Source: JADLGL01 sp964611195 (GTDB lineage Bacteria > Pseudomonadota > Alphaproteobacteria > Rhizobiales > Kaistiaceae). From it: DNA of 8,813 bases. Numbering within the stretch: the first letter of the stretch is position 1; each line of letters opens with the position of its first letter. Where the stretch lies: contig CAZSXA010000095.1 in NCBI GenBank assembly GCA_964611195.1, positions 1-8,813 of the forward strand, given 5' to 3'. Under the pieces are notes generated by a model that worked only from the letters and a program-made list of their open reading frames with translations, searched no databases and was not told the DNA's origin. The translations under genes and the position numbers were made by a program. This document shows positions 1 through 6,544 of the stretch, piece by piece.

Positions 1-519
1 GTCAGCGTGCTGCACGCCGAAATCCGGCAGCGCGGCGAGGTCGCGCCGAACTGGCCGCCCTTTGCTCTTCTCGCCGTCGAGGGCATCGAGGCCGCGGGCG
101 GTATCGTCGATGCGTTCACGCCATCCGGAGCGCATGCCTTCTTCATCGGGCGGGGCGCAGACGACGACCACGCCGCCCGGGCCTATGATGCGGTTGCCGC
201 GCTGTTTGTCGCCGCCGCCGATACCGGTGTCGCCGACGGCACGCTCGATATCAGCGTCGGAGTATCGAGCGGGCGCGCGCGGGTCGGTACGGTTCACGTC
301 GACGACGGGGTCGACTTCACGGCAACCGGCGACATCGTCGAGATGGCGCACGGCCTCGCTGCAGCGGCGTCAACTGGGGAAGCGCTGGTAGCACTCGATT
401 CCTGGCGGCAACACAGCGGCGCAGTGGCCCAGAGCCGAATGCGGACGGTGCCGATCCCTGGCCGCTTCGTTCCGATCGACGCCGTTGTCGTCCGTGGCAG
501 CATGGAAGCGACGATCTGA
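1..519 (+). CDS. Degenerate class III adenylate/guanylate cyclase-domain protein (5' partial)
   Basis: The frame is open at the left window edge, so the true start and any N-terminal domains lie outside; a GTG at 7 is probably internal. The visible 172 residues follow the cyclase homology domain: a first strand VSVLHAEI (family pattern VTVLFADI), a GG hairpin region at 33-48, the strand-turn ISVGVSSGRARVG at 84-96, and DFTATGDIVEMAHGL at 105-119, which aligns without gaps to the family's D-Y-T-x-x-G-D-x-V-N-x-A-x-R-L. The catalytic set is largely missing. The first metal Asp is Glu7. In a gapless alignment the substrate-specifying Lys is Ala38 and the second metal Asp is Ser42. The transition-state Asn and Arg are Glu114 and Gly118. 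Only Asp105 is kept. I infer a non-catalytic, regulatory or sensory CHD, possibly the end of a larger signalling protein. Domain assignment is moderately sure; loss of activity is inferred. Confidence 0.7.
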   Translation, partial: VSVLHAEIRQRGEVAPNWPPFALLAVEGIEAAGGIVDAFTPSGAHAFFIGRGADDDHAARAYDAVAALFVAAADTGVADGTLDISVGVSSGRARVGTVHVDDGVDFTATGDIVEMAHGLAAAASTGEALVALDSWRQHSGAVAQSRMRTVPIPGRFVPIDAVVVRGSMEATI

Positions 520-632
520 CCGACCGCGTCTCAACAAAAGGTGACGGCATCCTTGGCTTTGTCGGCCTATAACCAGGCGGCATCGAGGGCGCGGAGATCG
601 CCGCGCCGGGCGCACAAGCTCACCGGACGCTG

Positions 633-1397
633 ATGGGTGGAATCGAGATAGGCACGGCCTTCTGGGCGGGATTGATCTCGTTCATCTCGCCCTGTGTTCT
701 GCCGCTGGTGCCGCCCTATCTGACGTTTATTGCCGGCGTGACGCTCGACGAGTTGGCGGGCGAGGAGCGCTCCCCCGTGGTCGTCCGCCGCGTCATGACG
801 GCTGCGTTTGCCTTCGTCCTTGGATTCTCGGTTGTCTTCGTCGCACTCGGAGCCAGTGCCAGCGCCATCGGCCAGAGCATCCAGGATCTCAATCAGTCGT
901 TCCAGATCTTCGGCCAGCCGGCGCTGCCGGTGCTTGCCGGTATCATCATTCTCGTGATGGGGCTCCATTTCCTTGGTGTCTTCCGCATTGGCCTTCTTGA
1001 TCGCGAAGCGCGTTTCCAGCCGCGCAACAAGCCGTCCGGCGTCATCGGTTCATTCCTCATTGGCATGGCGTTCGCGTTCGGTTGGACGCCCTGCATCGGC
1101 CCGATCCTCGGCACGATGCTGGCACTGGCGAGCAGCGAGGAAACCGTCGCTGAAGGCGCGGCGCTGCTAGCGATCTACTCTGCCGGCATCGCCATCCCAT
1201 TCCTGATCGCCGCAGCGTTCGCAGGGCCTTTCATGCAGTTGATGAAGCGGTTCCGCCATCACATGGGCAAGGTCGAGAAGGTGATGGGGGCGTTCCTGGT
1301 AGTCACCGGCCTTCTGTTCATCTTCGGACAGATGACAGTGCTGTCGACCTGGCTGCTCGAGACCTTCCCCGGACTGACGGAAGAAACCGTCCTCTGA
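633..1397 (+). CDS. ccdA: Cytochrome c biogenesis / thiol-disulfide transporter CcdA (DsbD transmembrane family)
   Basis: This 254-residue integral inner-membrane protein carries reducing equivalents from cytoplasmic thioredoxin to periplasmic thiol proteins, for example those that keep apocytochrome c hemes ligatable. Six hydrophobic helices are visible at about 8-35, 54-78, 97-118, 136-165, 174-197 and 214-235. The two redox cysteines of the family are present: Cys21 in SPCVLPLVPPY and Cys154 in GWTPCIGPILG, in helices 1 and 4 as expected. The length matches stand-alone CcdA rather than full DsbD, because there are no periplasmic immunoglobulin-like or thioredoxin domains. The ATG at 633 puts helix 1 right at the N terminus, as in homologues, although no clear Shine-Dalgarno precedes it. 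A TATAAC at 568-573 could belong to a promoter, but no good -35 is spaced from it. No partner thioredoxin-like or other cytochrome c maturation gene is adjacent, so the periplasmic acceptor cannot be named. Confidence 0.93.
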   Translation: MGGIEIGTAFWAGLISFISPCVLPLVPPYLTFIAGVTLDELAGEERSPVVVRRVMTAAFAFVLGFSVVFVALGASASAIGQSIQDLNQSFQIFGQPALPVLAGIIILVMGLHFLGVFRIGLLDREARFQPRNKPSGVIGSFLIGMAFAFGWTPCIGPILGTMLALASSEETVAEGAALLAIYSAGIAIPFLIAAAFAGPFMQLMKRFRHHMGKVEKVMGAFLVVTGLLFIFGQMTVLSTWLLETFPGLTEETVL

Positions 1398-1410
1398 CGT
1401 TCACCGTGTC

Positions 1411-1434
1411 GGGCAGGGTGCCTTGATCCCGCCC
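1411..1434 (+). terminator. Possible hairpin after ccdA
   Basis: GGGC-A-GGG (1411-1418) can pair with CCC-GCCC (1428-1434), giving seven G-C pairs with one bulged A and a nine-base loop, 13 bases after the ccdA stop. No T-run follows, so it is not a standard intrinsic terminator. It could be a weak terminator or an mRNA-stabilising structure between ccdA and glmU. Confidence 0.25.
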
Positions 1435-1491
1435 CGGGTGCGGTGCAAACCGGCATGAGCGAACGATTCTCTCCGGAGCCACGAACCGTCC

Positions 1492-2823
1492 ATGGCCGCA
1501 CGATCCTGCCAGGTCGTCATCCTTGCCGCCGGCGAGGGCACGCGGATGAAGTCGGCCCTCCCCAAGGTGCTGCACCCGGTCGCCGGCCTGCCGATGCTCG
1601 GTCACGTCATGAAAGCTGCTGCTGCCGTCGAGGCGAAGCGGATCGCGGTCGTCGTCGGCCCCGGCAACGAGGGAATCCTTGCAGGGATGGCCAGCGCCGG
1701 ACCCGTGGCCGAGACCTACCTACAGTCCGATCGCCTCGGGACCGCCCACGCCGTTCTTGCCGCGCGCGCCGCATTTGAGGCGCCGGAGGACGACGTCATC
1801 GTTCTCTATGGCGACACGCCGCTCATCACACCCACAACGCTGGCGGCAATGCGGGAGATGCTGGCCGACGGCGTCGATCTCGTTGTGCTGGGCTTCCTTG
1901 CTTCAAATCCGGCGGGCTACGGGCGGCTCATCACTCAGGACGGCGCGCTTCTCGATATCCGCGAGGAGCGCGACGCCAGCGCCGAGGAGCGCCAGATCAC
2001 GCTCTGCAATGGCGGCGTAATGGCCTTCCGCGGCGATCGGCTCTTGCCGCTGCTCGACCGGATCGGCAACGACAACGCCAAGGGCGAGTACTACCTCACC
2101 GACGCCGTTCGACTCGCCGTCGCTGACGGACTTACGACGACTGTCGTCGAAGCGCATGAGGACGAAGTCCGCGGCGTCAACACACGCGCCGAGCTGGCGG
2201 CGGTGGAGGCCGTCTGGCAGGCACGGCGGCGCCGGGCGGTGATGGACGAGGGCGCGACGCTGGTCGCGCCCGAAACGGTCTTCTTCGCTCATGACACGGT
2301 GCTTGGAACCGACGTCGTCGTCGAGCCCAACGTCATCTTCGGGCCGGGCGTCTCGGTCGCCGACCGTGCCGTCATTCACGCATTCTGCCATCTTGAAGGC
2401 GCACGTCTTGAAGCCGGTGCCACCATCGGCCCGTTCGCACGGCTCCGTCCGGGCGCCGCGATCGGCGAGGGCGCGAAGGTCGGCAATTTCTGCGAGGTGA
2501 AGAACGCCGACATCGGTGATGGCGCCAAGGTCAACCACCTCAGCTACATCGGCGACGCCACCGTCGGTGACGGCACCAATATCGGCGCCGGCACCATTAC
2601 CTGCAATTACGACGGCCAGGCGAAGCACCGCACCGAGATCGGCGCCCATTCATTCATCGGCTCGAACAGCGCGCTCGTGGCGCCCGTCGCGATCGGCAGC
2701 GATTCCTACGTGGCGTCGGGCAGCGTGATCACCGATGACGTCGAGGATGGCGCGCTCGCCGTGGCGCGCGGCCGCCAGGTCAACAAGCCCGGATGGGTCG
2801 AGCGGTTTCGCTCGCGCCGATAG
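1492..2823 (+). CDS. glmU: Bifunctional UDP-N-acetylglucosamine pyrophosphorylase / glucosamine-1-phosphate N-acetyltransferase
   Basis: Cytoplasmic enzyme of 443 residues (family usually about 450). It acetylates glucosamine-1-phosphate with acetyl-CoA and then couples the product to UTP, giving UDP-GlcNAc for peptidoglycan and lipid A. The N-terminal half is the nucleotidyltransferase: LAAGEGTRMKSALPK at 11-25 with Arg18 and Lys25, LGTAHAV at 82-88, the metal Asp108 in YGDTPLI, EYYLTD at 199-204, and Asn230 in GVNTRAEL. The C-terminal half, from about 255, is a left-handed beta-helix of hexapeptide repeats. Its acetyltransferase residues are all visible: Arg319 (RLRPGA), Lys337 (EVKNAD), His349 and Tyr352 (NHLSY), Asn363, and Asn372-Tyr373 (CNYDG). 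The ATG at 1492 places the uridyltransferase loop at the usual distance from the N terminus. A GGAG at 1475-1478 is 13 bases upstream, a little far. It is followed in the same direction by glmS. Confidence 0.98.
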   Translation: MAARSCQVVILAAGEGTRMKSALPKVLHPVAGLPMLGHVMKAAAAVEAKRIAVVVGPGNEGILAGMASAGPVAETYLQSDRLGTAHAVLAARAAFEAPEDDVIVLYGDTPLITPTTLAAMREMLADGVDLVVLGFLASNPAGYGRLITQDGALLDIREERDASAEERQITLCNGGVMAFRGDRLLPLLDRIGNDNAKGEYYLTDAVRLAVADGLTTTVVEAHEDEVRGVNTRAELAAVEAVWQARRRRAVMDEGATLVAPETVFFAHDTVLGTDVVVEPNVIFGPGVSVADRAVIHAFCHLEGARLEAGATIGPFARLRPGAAIGEGAKVGNFCEVKNADIGDGAKVNHLSYIGDATVGDGTNIGAGTITCNYDGQAKHRTEIGAHSFIGSNSALVAPVAIGSDSYVASGSVITDDVEDGALAVARGRQVNKPGWVERFRSRR

Positions 2824-2906
2824 GATCGACACCAAATCACCCCGAACGCGCCCATTTCTGATCGAACCGCTGCCGCGAACACGGGTCAGAAGACGCGCCT
2901 CAACCG

Positions 2907-2915
2907 AAGGGGAGG
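2907..2915 (+). promoter_or_regulatory. Strong ribosome binding site of glmS
   Basis: AAGGGGAGG ends nine bases before the ATG at 2925 and is much better than the sites of neighbouring genes. It fixes the glmS start, which is also required by the Cys2 nucleophile. The 101-bp glmU-glmS gap shows nothing I recognise as a glmS ribozyme; that element is known from Gram-positive lineages and would not be expected here. Confidence 0.7.
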
Positions 2916-2924
2916 CGATCGGCC

Positions 2925-4751
2925 ATGTGCGGAATAGTTGGAATACTCGGCAAGGAGCAGGCGGCACCGCGTCTTCTGGAGGCGCTGCGCCGCCTCGAAT
3001 ACCGTGGCTATGATTCCGCGGGGGTCGCGACACTCAACGACAGCCACCTGGCGCGGCGCCGCGCCGAGGGCAAGCTCGCCAACCTCGCCGAGCGGCTCGC
3101 GGCCGAGCCGTTGGCCGGGGTCTCGGGCATCGGTCACACGCGCTGGGCCACGCACGGCGCGGCGACCGAGGACAACGCCCACCCGCACGCGACCGAACAT
3201 GTCGCGCTCGTCCACAACGGCATCATCGAGAACTTCCGCGAGCTCAGGAAGGAAGTCGAGGCGGCCGGCCGGACACCGGCCTCTGAAACCGACACCGAAA
3301 TCGTCGCCCATCTGATCAGCGCCGAGCTCGACGCGGGCGCGAGCCCGACCGACGCGGTGAGGAAGACGCTTGCGAGGCTGCAGGGTGCGTTCGCCCTTGC
3401 GGTCATCTTCGACGGCAATGACGATTTGATGATCGTCGCCCGGCGCGGCAGCCCGCTCGCGATCGGCCTCGGCGATGGCGAGATGTTCGCCGGCTCCGAC
3501 GCAATCGCGCTCGCACCCTTCACCAACCGCATCATCTATCTCGAGGACGGTGACTGGGCCGTCCTGACCCGCTCGTCGGTCCGGATCTTCGACGAGTCCG
3601 GCGCCGAGGTCGAGCGTCCCGCCACGACTACGCCCGCCACCGGCCTCCTCGTCGACAAGGGCAATCACCGCCATTTCATGGCCAAGGAGATCGCCGAGCA
3701 GCCGGAGGTCGTCGGCCACACGCTGGCGCATTATCTCGACTTCTCGTCCGCCAAGGTCGCGCTCCCCGAACCCGGCACGATCGACTTCAAGGCGCTCGAA
3801 CGGCTTTCGATCACCGCTTGCGGGACGGCCTATTACGCCGGGCTTGTCGCGAAGTACTGGTTCGAGCGGCTGGCGCGGCTACCGGTCGACGTCGATATCG
3901 CCTCGGAGTTCCGCTACCGCGAAATGCCGTTGAAGCCGCACGGCGCTTCGATCGTCATCTCGCAATCGGGCGAGACCGCCGACACACTGGCCTCGCTCCG
4001 CTATGCCAAGGAAGCCGGCCAGACGATAGGCGCGATCGTCAACGTTCACCAGTCGACCATCGCCCGCGAGTCCGATGTCCTCCTGCCGACGCTGGCGGGG
4101 CCGGAAATCGGTGTTGCGTCGACAAAGGCCTTCACCTGCCAGCTCGCCGTCCTAGCCTCGCTCGCGGTCGCAGCAGGGCGGCAGCGCGGGAACCTCTCCG
4201 AGCGTGACGAGGAGCGCCTGGTCGAGGCGCTTGCCGAGACGCCGCGGATGATGGCCGAGGCGCTGAAGTTGGAAGAGCAGATCGAGCGGCTGTCGCAGGA
4301 GATCGCCAGCGTCCATCATGTTCTGTATCTCGGCCGCGGCACCAACTATCCGATCGCTCTCGAAGGTGCGCTGAAGCTGAAGGAAATCAGCTACATACAC
4401 GCCGAGGGCTATGCCGCCGGCGAGCTCAAGCACGGCCCGATCGCGCTGGTCGATGCCGAGATTCCGGTGATCGTCATCGCGCCCTACGACCGCATCTTCG
4501 ACAAGACCGTCTCGAATATGCAGGAAGTCGCGGCGCGGGGAGGGCGGATCATCCTCGTCACCGACGAGAAGGGTCTTGAAGCGGCGCCGAAGAACACAAT
4601 GGGCACAATCGTCATGCCCGAGATGCCGGCGACCATCACCCCGCTCGTCTATGCCTTGCCGGTGCAGTTGCTCGCCTACCATACCGCCGTCTTTATGGGG
4701 ACGGACGTCGATCAGCCGCGCAACCTCGCCAAGTCGGTGACCGTCGAGTAG
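2925..4751 (+). CDS. glmS: Glutamine--fructose-6-phosphate aminotransferase (isomerizing), glucosamine-6-phosphate synthase
   Basis: Cytoplasmic first enzyme of hexosamine synthesis: fructose-6-phosphate plus glutamine gives glucosamine-6-phosphate plus glutamate. At 608 residues it has the family length. The N-terminal Ntn glutaminase domain (1 to about 240) starts MCGIVGILG, with Cys2 becoming the nucleophile after Met removal. Arg73-Trp74 (HTRWATHG), His86, Asn98-Gly99 (HNGIIENF) and Asp123 complete the glutamine site. Two SIS sugar-isomerase domains follow. The first has ACGTAYYAG near 298-306, SQSGETADT at 346-354 and VASTKAFTCQL near 397-407. The second has LGRGTNYPIALEGALKLKE at 469-487 and ELKHGP at 500-505 with His503. 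The tail DQPRNLAKSVTVE carries the conserved Lys603. All key residues are intact. With upstream glmU it likely forms a UDP-GlcNAc gene pair; the separate strong ribosome binding site and 101-bp gap leave room for its own promoter. It ends 8 bp from the stop of the convergent transglutaminase gene. Confidence 0.98.
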   Translation: MCGIVGILGKEQAAPRLLEALRRLEYRGYDSAGVATLNDSHLARRRAEGKLANLAERLAAEPLAGVSGIGHTRWATHGAATEDNAHPHATEHVALVHNGIIENFRELRKEVEAAGRTPASETDTEIVAHLISAELDAGASPTDAVRKTLARLQGAFALAVIFDGNDDLMIVARRGSPLAIGLGDGEMFAGSDAIALAPFTNRIIYLEDGDWAVLTRSSVRIFDESGAEVERPATTTPATGLLVDKGNHRHFMAKEIAEQPEVVGHTLAHYLDFSSAKVALPEPGTIDFKALERLSITACGTAYYAGLVAKYWFERLARLPVDVDIASEFRYREMPLKPHGASIVISQSGETADTLASLRYAKEAGQTIGAIVNVHQSTIARESDVLLPTLAGPEIGVASTKAFTCQLAVLASLAVAAGRQRGNLSERDEERLVEALAETPRMMAEALKLEEQIERLSQEIASVHHVLYLGRGTNYPIALEGALKLKEISYIHAEGYAAGELKHGPIALVDAEIPVIVIAPYDRIFDKTVSNMQEVAARGGRIILVTDEKGLEAAPKNTMGTIVMPEMPATITPLVYALPVQLLAYHTAVFMGTDVDQPRNLAKSVTVE

Positions 4752-4759
4752 GGCGAGGC

Positions 4760-5593
4760 CTATTCGGAGATACTGATCGCGTCGACCGTCCGAGGACGGT
4801 CCGCGTCGGCGTCGGACGGGCGAATCCAGACTTCGACCGGACCGGGATCGAAGCTCCCGAAGGGGGTAGCGAACGCCACCTCCGCCGCATCGCGGCCGAC
4901 GCCGATCCGCACGAGACCGTCGAGTTCGGCCTGCCGGGTCGCGTCGAACAGCCACCATCGTCCGCCGAGATAGGCTTCAAAGACGGCATGGAAATCGGGA
5001 GGCACGAGGCCTGACGCGTAGCAACTGATGAACCGGGCCGGGATACCGAGGGCGCGGCAGAAGGCGATCCCCAGATGAGCGAAGTCTCGGCAGACGCCAG
5101 CGCGCTGTACCAAAGTCTCGGTGGCCGTGGTCTCGCTGTCGCTCGACCCGGCCTGATAGGTGATGCTGTCGTTGATCCAGTTGCAGATCGCGCTGACCCT
5201 CTGGTGCCCGCGCGGCATCGACCCGAACTCGCGGGTGGCAAAGTCGAGCAGGCGATCCGACGGGACGAACCGGCTCGGCAACAGGTAAGGGAAGTACCGG
5301 AGCGGCACGTCGGCAGCCTCGACCTCGTCGATCGTGGCGGCATCTGCGCGCAGCACCTCGAGGTCCACCTCCGCCTCATAGGTGAGGGTCAGCGCGCCCG
5401 CGGGGCCTTGGACACGCAGAAGGCGCGTGCCGGTCTCAGGGTTTGTGAATGCTTCCCGCTCCACCTCAAGGTCGAACGTCAGGCGTTCGGAGACGATCGT
5501 CTGCTGCGGCAGGGCCGACGCCTCGACGTTGAAGATGAAGCTAATCGGGCTGGGGATCTCGTAGCCGAGACGGCATCCCATCTGAAATCGCAT
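4760..5593 (-). CDS. Transglutaminase-like (COG1305-type) family protein
   Basis: This 277-residue protein has the two-part layout of the bacterial transglutaminase-like family. The N-terminal beta-rich domain (about 1-110) begins GCRLGYEIPSPISF. The core papain-like domain follows, with the catalytic triad visible as Cys168 (RAGVCRDFAHL), His202 (DFHAVFEAYL) and Asp217 (WWLFDATR). No signal peptide or membrane segment is seen, so it is probably cytoplasmic. Members of this family are usually suspected peptidases or amidases rather than protein cross-linkers, and the substrate is unknown. The ATG at 5593 gives the usual short lead into the first strand; a weak AAGG lies ten bases before it, and Met5 is an alternative start. 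It converges on glmS and diverges from the LCCL-domain gene, so it is probably a single-gene unit. Confidence 0.9.
   Translation of the reverse strand: MRFQMGCRLGYEIPSPISFIFNVEASALPQQTIVSERLTFDLEVEREAFTNPETGTRLLRVQGPAGALTLTYEAEVDLEVLRADAATIDEVEAADVPLRYFPYLLPSRFVPSDRLLDFATREFGSMPRGHQRVSAICNWINDSITYQAGSSDSETTATETLVQRAGVCRDFAHLGIAFCRALGIPARFISCYASGLVPPDFHAVFEAYLGGRWWLFDATRQAELDGLVRIGVGRDAAEVAFATPFGSFDPGPVEVWIRPSDADADRPRTVDAISISE
4784..4801. terminator. Perfect inverted repeat downstream of glmS, inside the transglutaminase 3' end
   Basis: GACCGTCCGAGGACGGTC is a perfect 18-base inverted repeat, able to fold as a seven-pair stem with a CGAG tetraloop (or eight pairs around GA). It begins 33 bases after the glmS stop and lies inside the last codons of the convergent transglutaminase gene. 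Its position fits a glmS transcript end, but no T-run follows on either strand, so intrinsic termination is only a suggestion. Confidence 0.35.
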
Positions 5594-5623
5594 TTGCGGC
5601 GTGCCTTGGTCGGACTTGGTTGC

Positions 5624-5653
5624 TTGGACGGTATCGGCAGAGAACGCTAGACT
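5624..5653 (+). promoter_or_regulatory. Possible promoter of the LCCL-domain gene
   Basis: TTGGAC (5624-5629) and TAGACT (5648-5653) are separated by 18 bases in the 143-bp gap between the divergent transglutaminase and LCCL genes. The match to sigma70-type consensus is partial, three of six and four of six positions. The opposite strand shows no better candidate for the transglutaminase gene. Confidence 0.25.
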
Positions 5654-5725
5654 GGCCCGATCGATCCTCGCATGTCATGTCCTGAATGTCGCAGCGAGGC
5701 AGAGTTGGCGGCGCCGGAAAGGACC

Positions 5726-5729
5726 GGAG
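5726..5729 (+). promoter_or_regulatory. Ribosome binding site choosing the LCCL gene start
   Basis: GGAG lies seven bases before the ATG at 5737. The frame is open further upstream, to an ATG at 5686, but that start has no site and would put an unlikely 17 extra residues ahead of the signal peptide. Confidence 0.5.
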
Positions 5730-5736
5730 TGTGAGC

Positions 5737-6204
5737 ATGGAAGCAACGTCGGCCGCCATGGTCAGCCATCAAGCGATGCATCGCCGCCTGTTCGCCCTTG
5801 TCACGTTGATCGCTATCGCCGCAACGGGCTGGATAGCAGGCATACCGCCATCGAGCGCGCAGCTTGCCGACGAAGCGCCGGTCGTGATTTCGTGGGAGGA
5901 GACAGCGGTTCCACTTCGTGCCTTCCACTATGACAGGCGGAGCCTTATCTGCCCACCGACCGACGATCCGACGCGGTATCCCGTGTGGGGCGATGAGTTC
6001 TACACGGACAATTCCTCGATTTGCTCCGCTGCCGTCCATTTCGGCGTGATCACCGCGGAGGGCGGCCCGGTCACGATTCAGGAGGTCGACGGTCTAGAGA
6101 ACTATCCGAGCGTCGAGCGGAACGGCATCGTGTCCGAGAGCTATGGCTACTGGTTTTTCTCGTTCCAGTTCGTCGGAACCTTCGAGACCGTCGCGCCCGA
6201 ATAA
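5737..6204 (+). CDS. Small secreted LCCL-domain protein
   Basis: The 155-residue product has a signal peptide: basic HRR at 15-17, a hydrophobic run at about 18-36, and a likely cleavage after SSA at residue 41. The mature part, about 114 residues, matches the LCCL domain seen in Limulus factor C, cochlin and Lgl1 and also in some bacterial exported proteins. The core VWGDEFYTDNSSICSAAVHF at 83-102 corresponds to the family's VWGtxxYtxxSsIC-AAxHaG, followed by GVITAEGGPVTI and by NYPSVERNGIVSESYG. The two mature cysteines are Cys72 and Cys96; LCCL domains often have four, so this is a reduced form. LCCL domains are thought to bind lipids or polysaccharides, but the role of bacterial examples is not established. 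Start 5737 rests on the GGAG at 5726-5729. Alternative in-frame starts are 5686 (long), 5758 and 5776, the last giving a compact signal peptide. It ends 9 bp from the stop of the convergent small gene. Confidence 0.8.
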   Translation: MEATSAAMVSHQAMHRRLFALVTLIAIAATGWIAGIPPSSAQLADEAPVVISWEETAVPLRAFHYDRRSLICPPTDDPTRYPVWGDEFYTDNSSICSAAVHFGVITAEGGPVTIQEVDGLENYPSVERNGIVSESYGYWFFSFQFVGTFETVAPE

Positions 6205-6213
6205 GCCGACCGA

Positions 6214-6543
6214 CTAGCCTGCCGTGCAGGCAAAGCCGGCAGGCGTCGGAGAGCACTTCGTATTGGACGGCGCAACGCGCGTCAGCGACCCGACGCCGCC
6301 ATAGGTGCAGACCAGAACACGGCTATCGCCCATCGCGACGACTTCGGTGGCGGTTACGCCCGCCGTTGCCGCGAACTTCAGAAACGAGTTCGTGCCGCCG
6401 CTAGTGGTCCACCATCCGCCCGGAAGGTTCGGGAGACCGACGGCCGGGGCATCGAAGAGGGGGCAGGGTATATCGCCCGGCTCCTGTGCGAAGGCCACGC
6501 CGCAGCTCATGACGAGCAAGGCTCCCAGAAGCACCCGTCTCAT
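6214..6543 (-). CDS. Small secreted four-cysteine protein of unknown family, coupled to recG
   Basis: I do not recognise a family for this 109-residue protein. Residues 1-19 form a clear signal peptide, MRR followed by a hydrophobic stretch and a cleavage motif AFA before Gln20. Cys14 in VMSC is a poor lipobox, so a lipoprotein is possible but less likely. The mature chain of about 90 residues is Gly/Pro/Thr-rich and has four cysteines (27, 79, 97, 106), enough for two disulfides, with CPLF near the start, GGWW at 42-45 and VLVCTYGG at 76-83. The ATG begins one base after the recG TGA (TGA-C-ATG on the minus strand), so translation is probably coupled to recG, and the ribosome binding site would lie in the end of recG (GAGGGCGGGA). 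That arrangement and the good signal peptide argue for a real gene. Its link to recG may be only transcriptional. Confidence 0.72.
   Translation of the reverse strand: MRRVLLGALLVMSCGVAFAQEPGDIPCPLFDAPAVGLPNLPGGWWTTSGGTNSFLKFAATAGVTATEVVAMGDSRVLVCTYGGVGSLTRVAPSNTKCSPTPAGFACTAG
6217..6231. terminator. Small hairpin between convergent genes
   Basis: GCCTGC-CGT-GCAGGC is a perfect six-pair stem with a three-base loop. It begins 12 bases after the LCCL-gene stop and lies inside the last codons of the minus-strand four-Cys gene. No T-run follows on either strand, so a terminator role is weakly supported. Confidence 0.25.
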
Positions 6544-6544
6544 G

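Noticed and set aside
1903..2649. A 248-codon minus-strand frame over glmU with a repetitive Gly/Ala/Asp/Val-rich translation
   Set aside because: The apparent repeats are the mirror of the hexapeptide repeats of the GlmU beta-helix, not a separate protein.
2824..2924. Possible glmS ribozyme upstream of glmS
   Set aside because: The 101-base gap is short, no core pseudoknot pattern was recognised, and the element is known from Gram-positive lineages.
2886..3731. A 281-codon minus-strand frame over the start of glmS
   Set aside because: It is opposite the certain glutaminase domain of GlmS and has the composition of a GC-rich antisense shadow.
5075..5650. A 191-codon + strand frame across the transglutaminase gene
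   Set aside because: It is antisense to the catalytic Cys and the N-terminal domain of a well-supported gene and shows no domain of its own.
5686..5736. Longer start for the LCCL-domain gene at ATG 5686
   Set aside because: No ribosome binding site precedes it, and it would put an unlikely polar stretch in front of the signal peptide; 5737 has a well-spaced GGAG.
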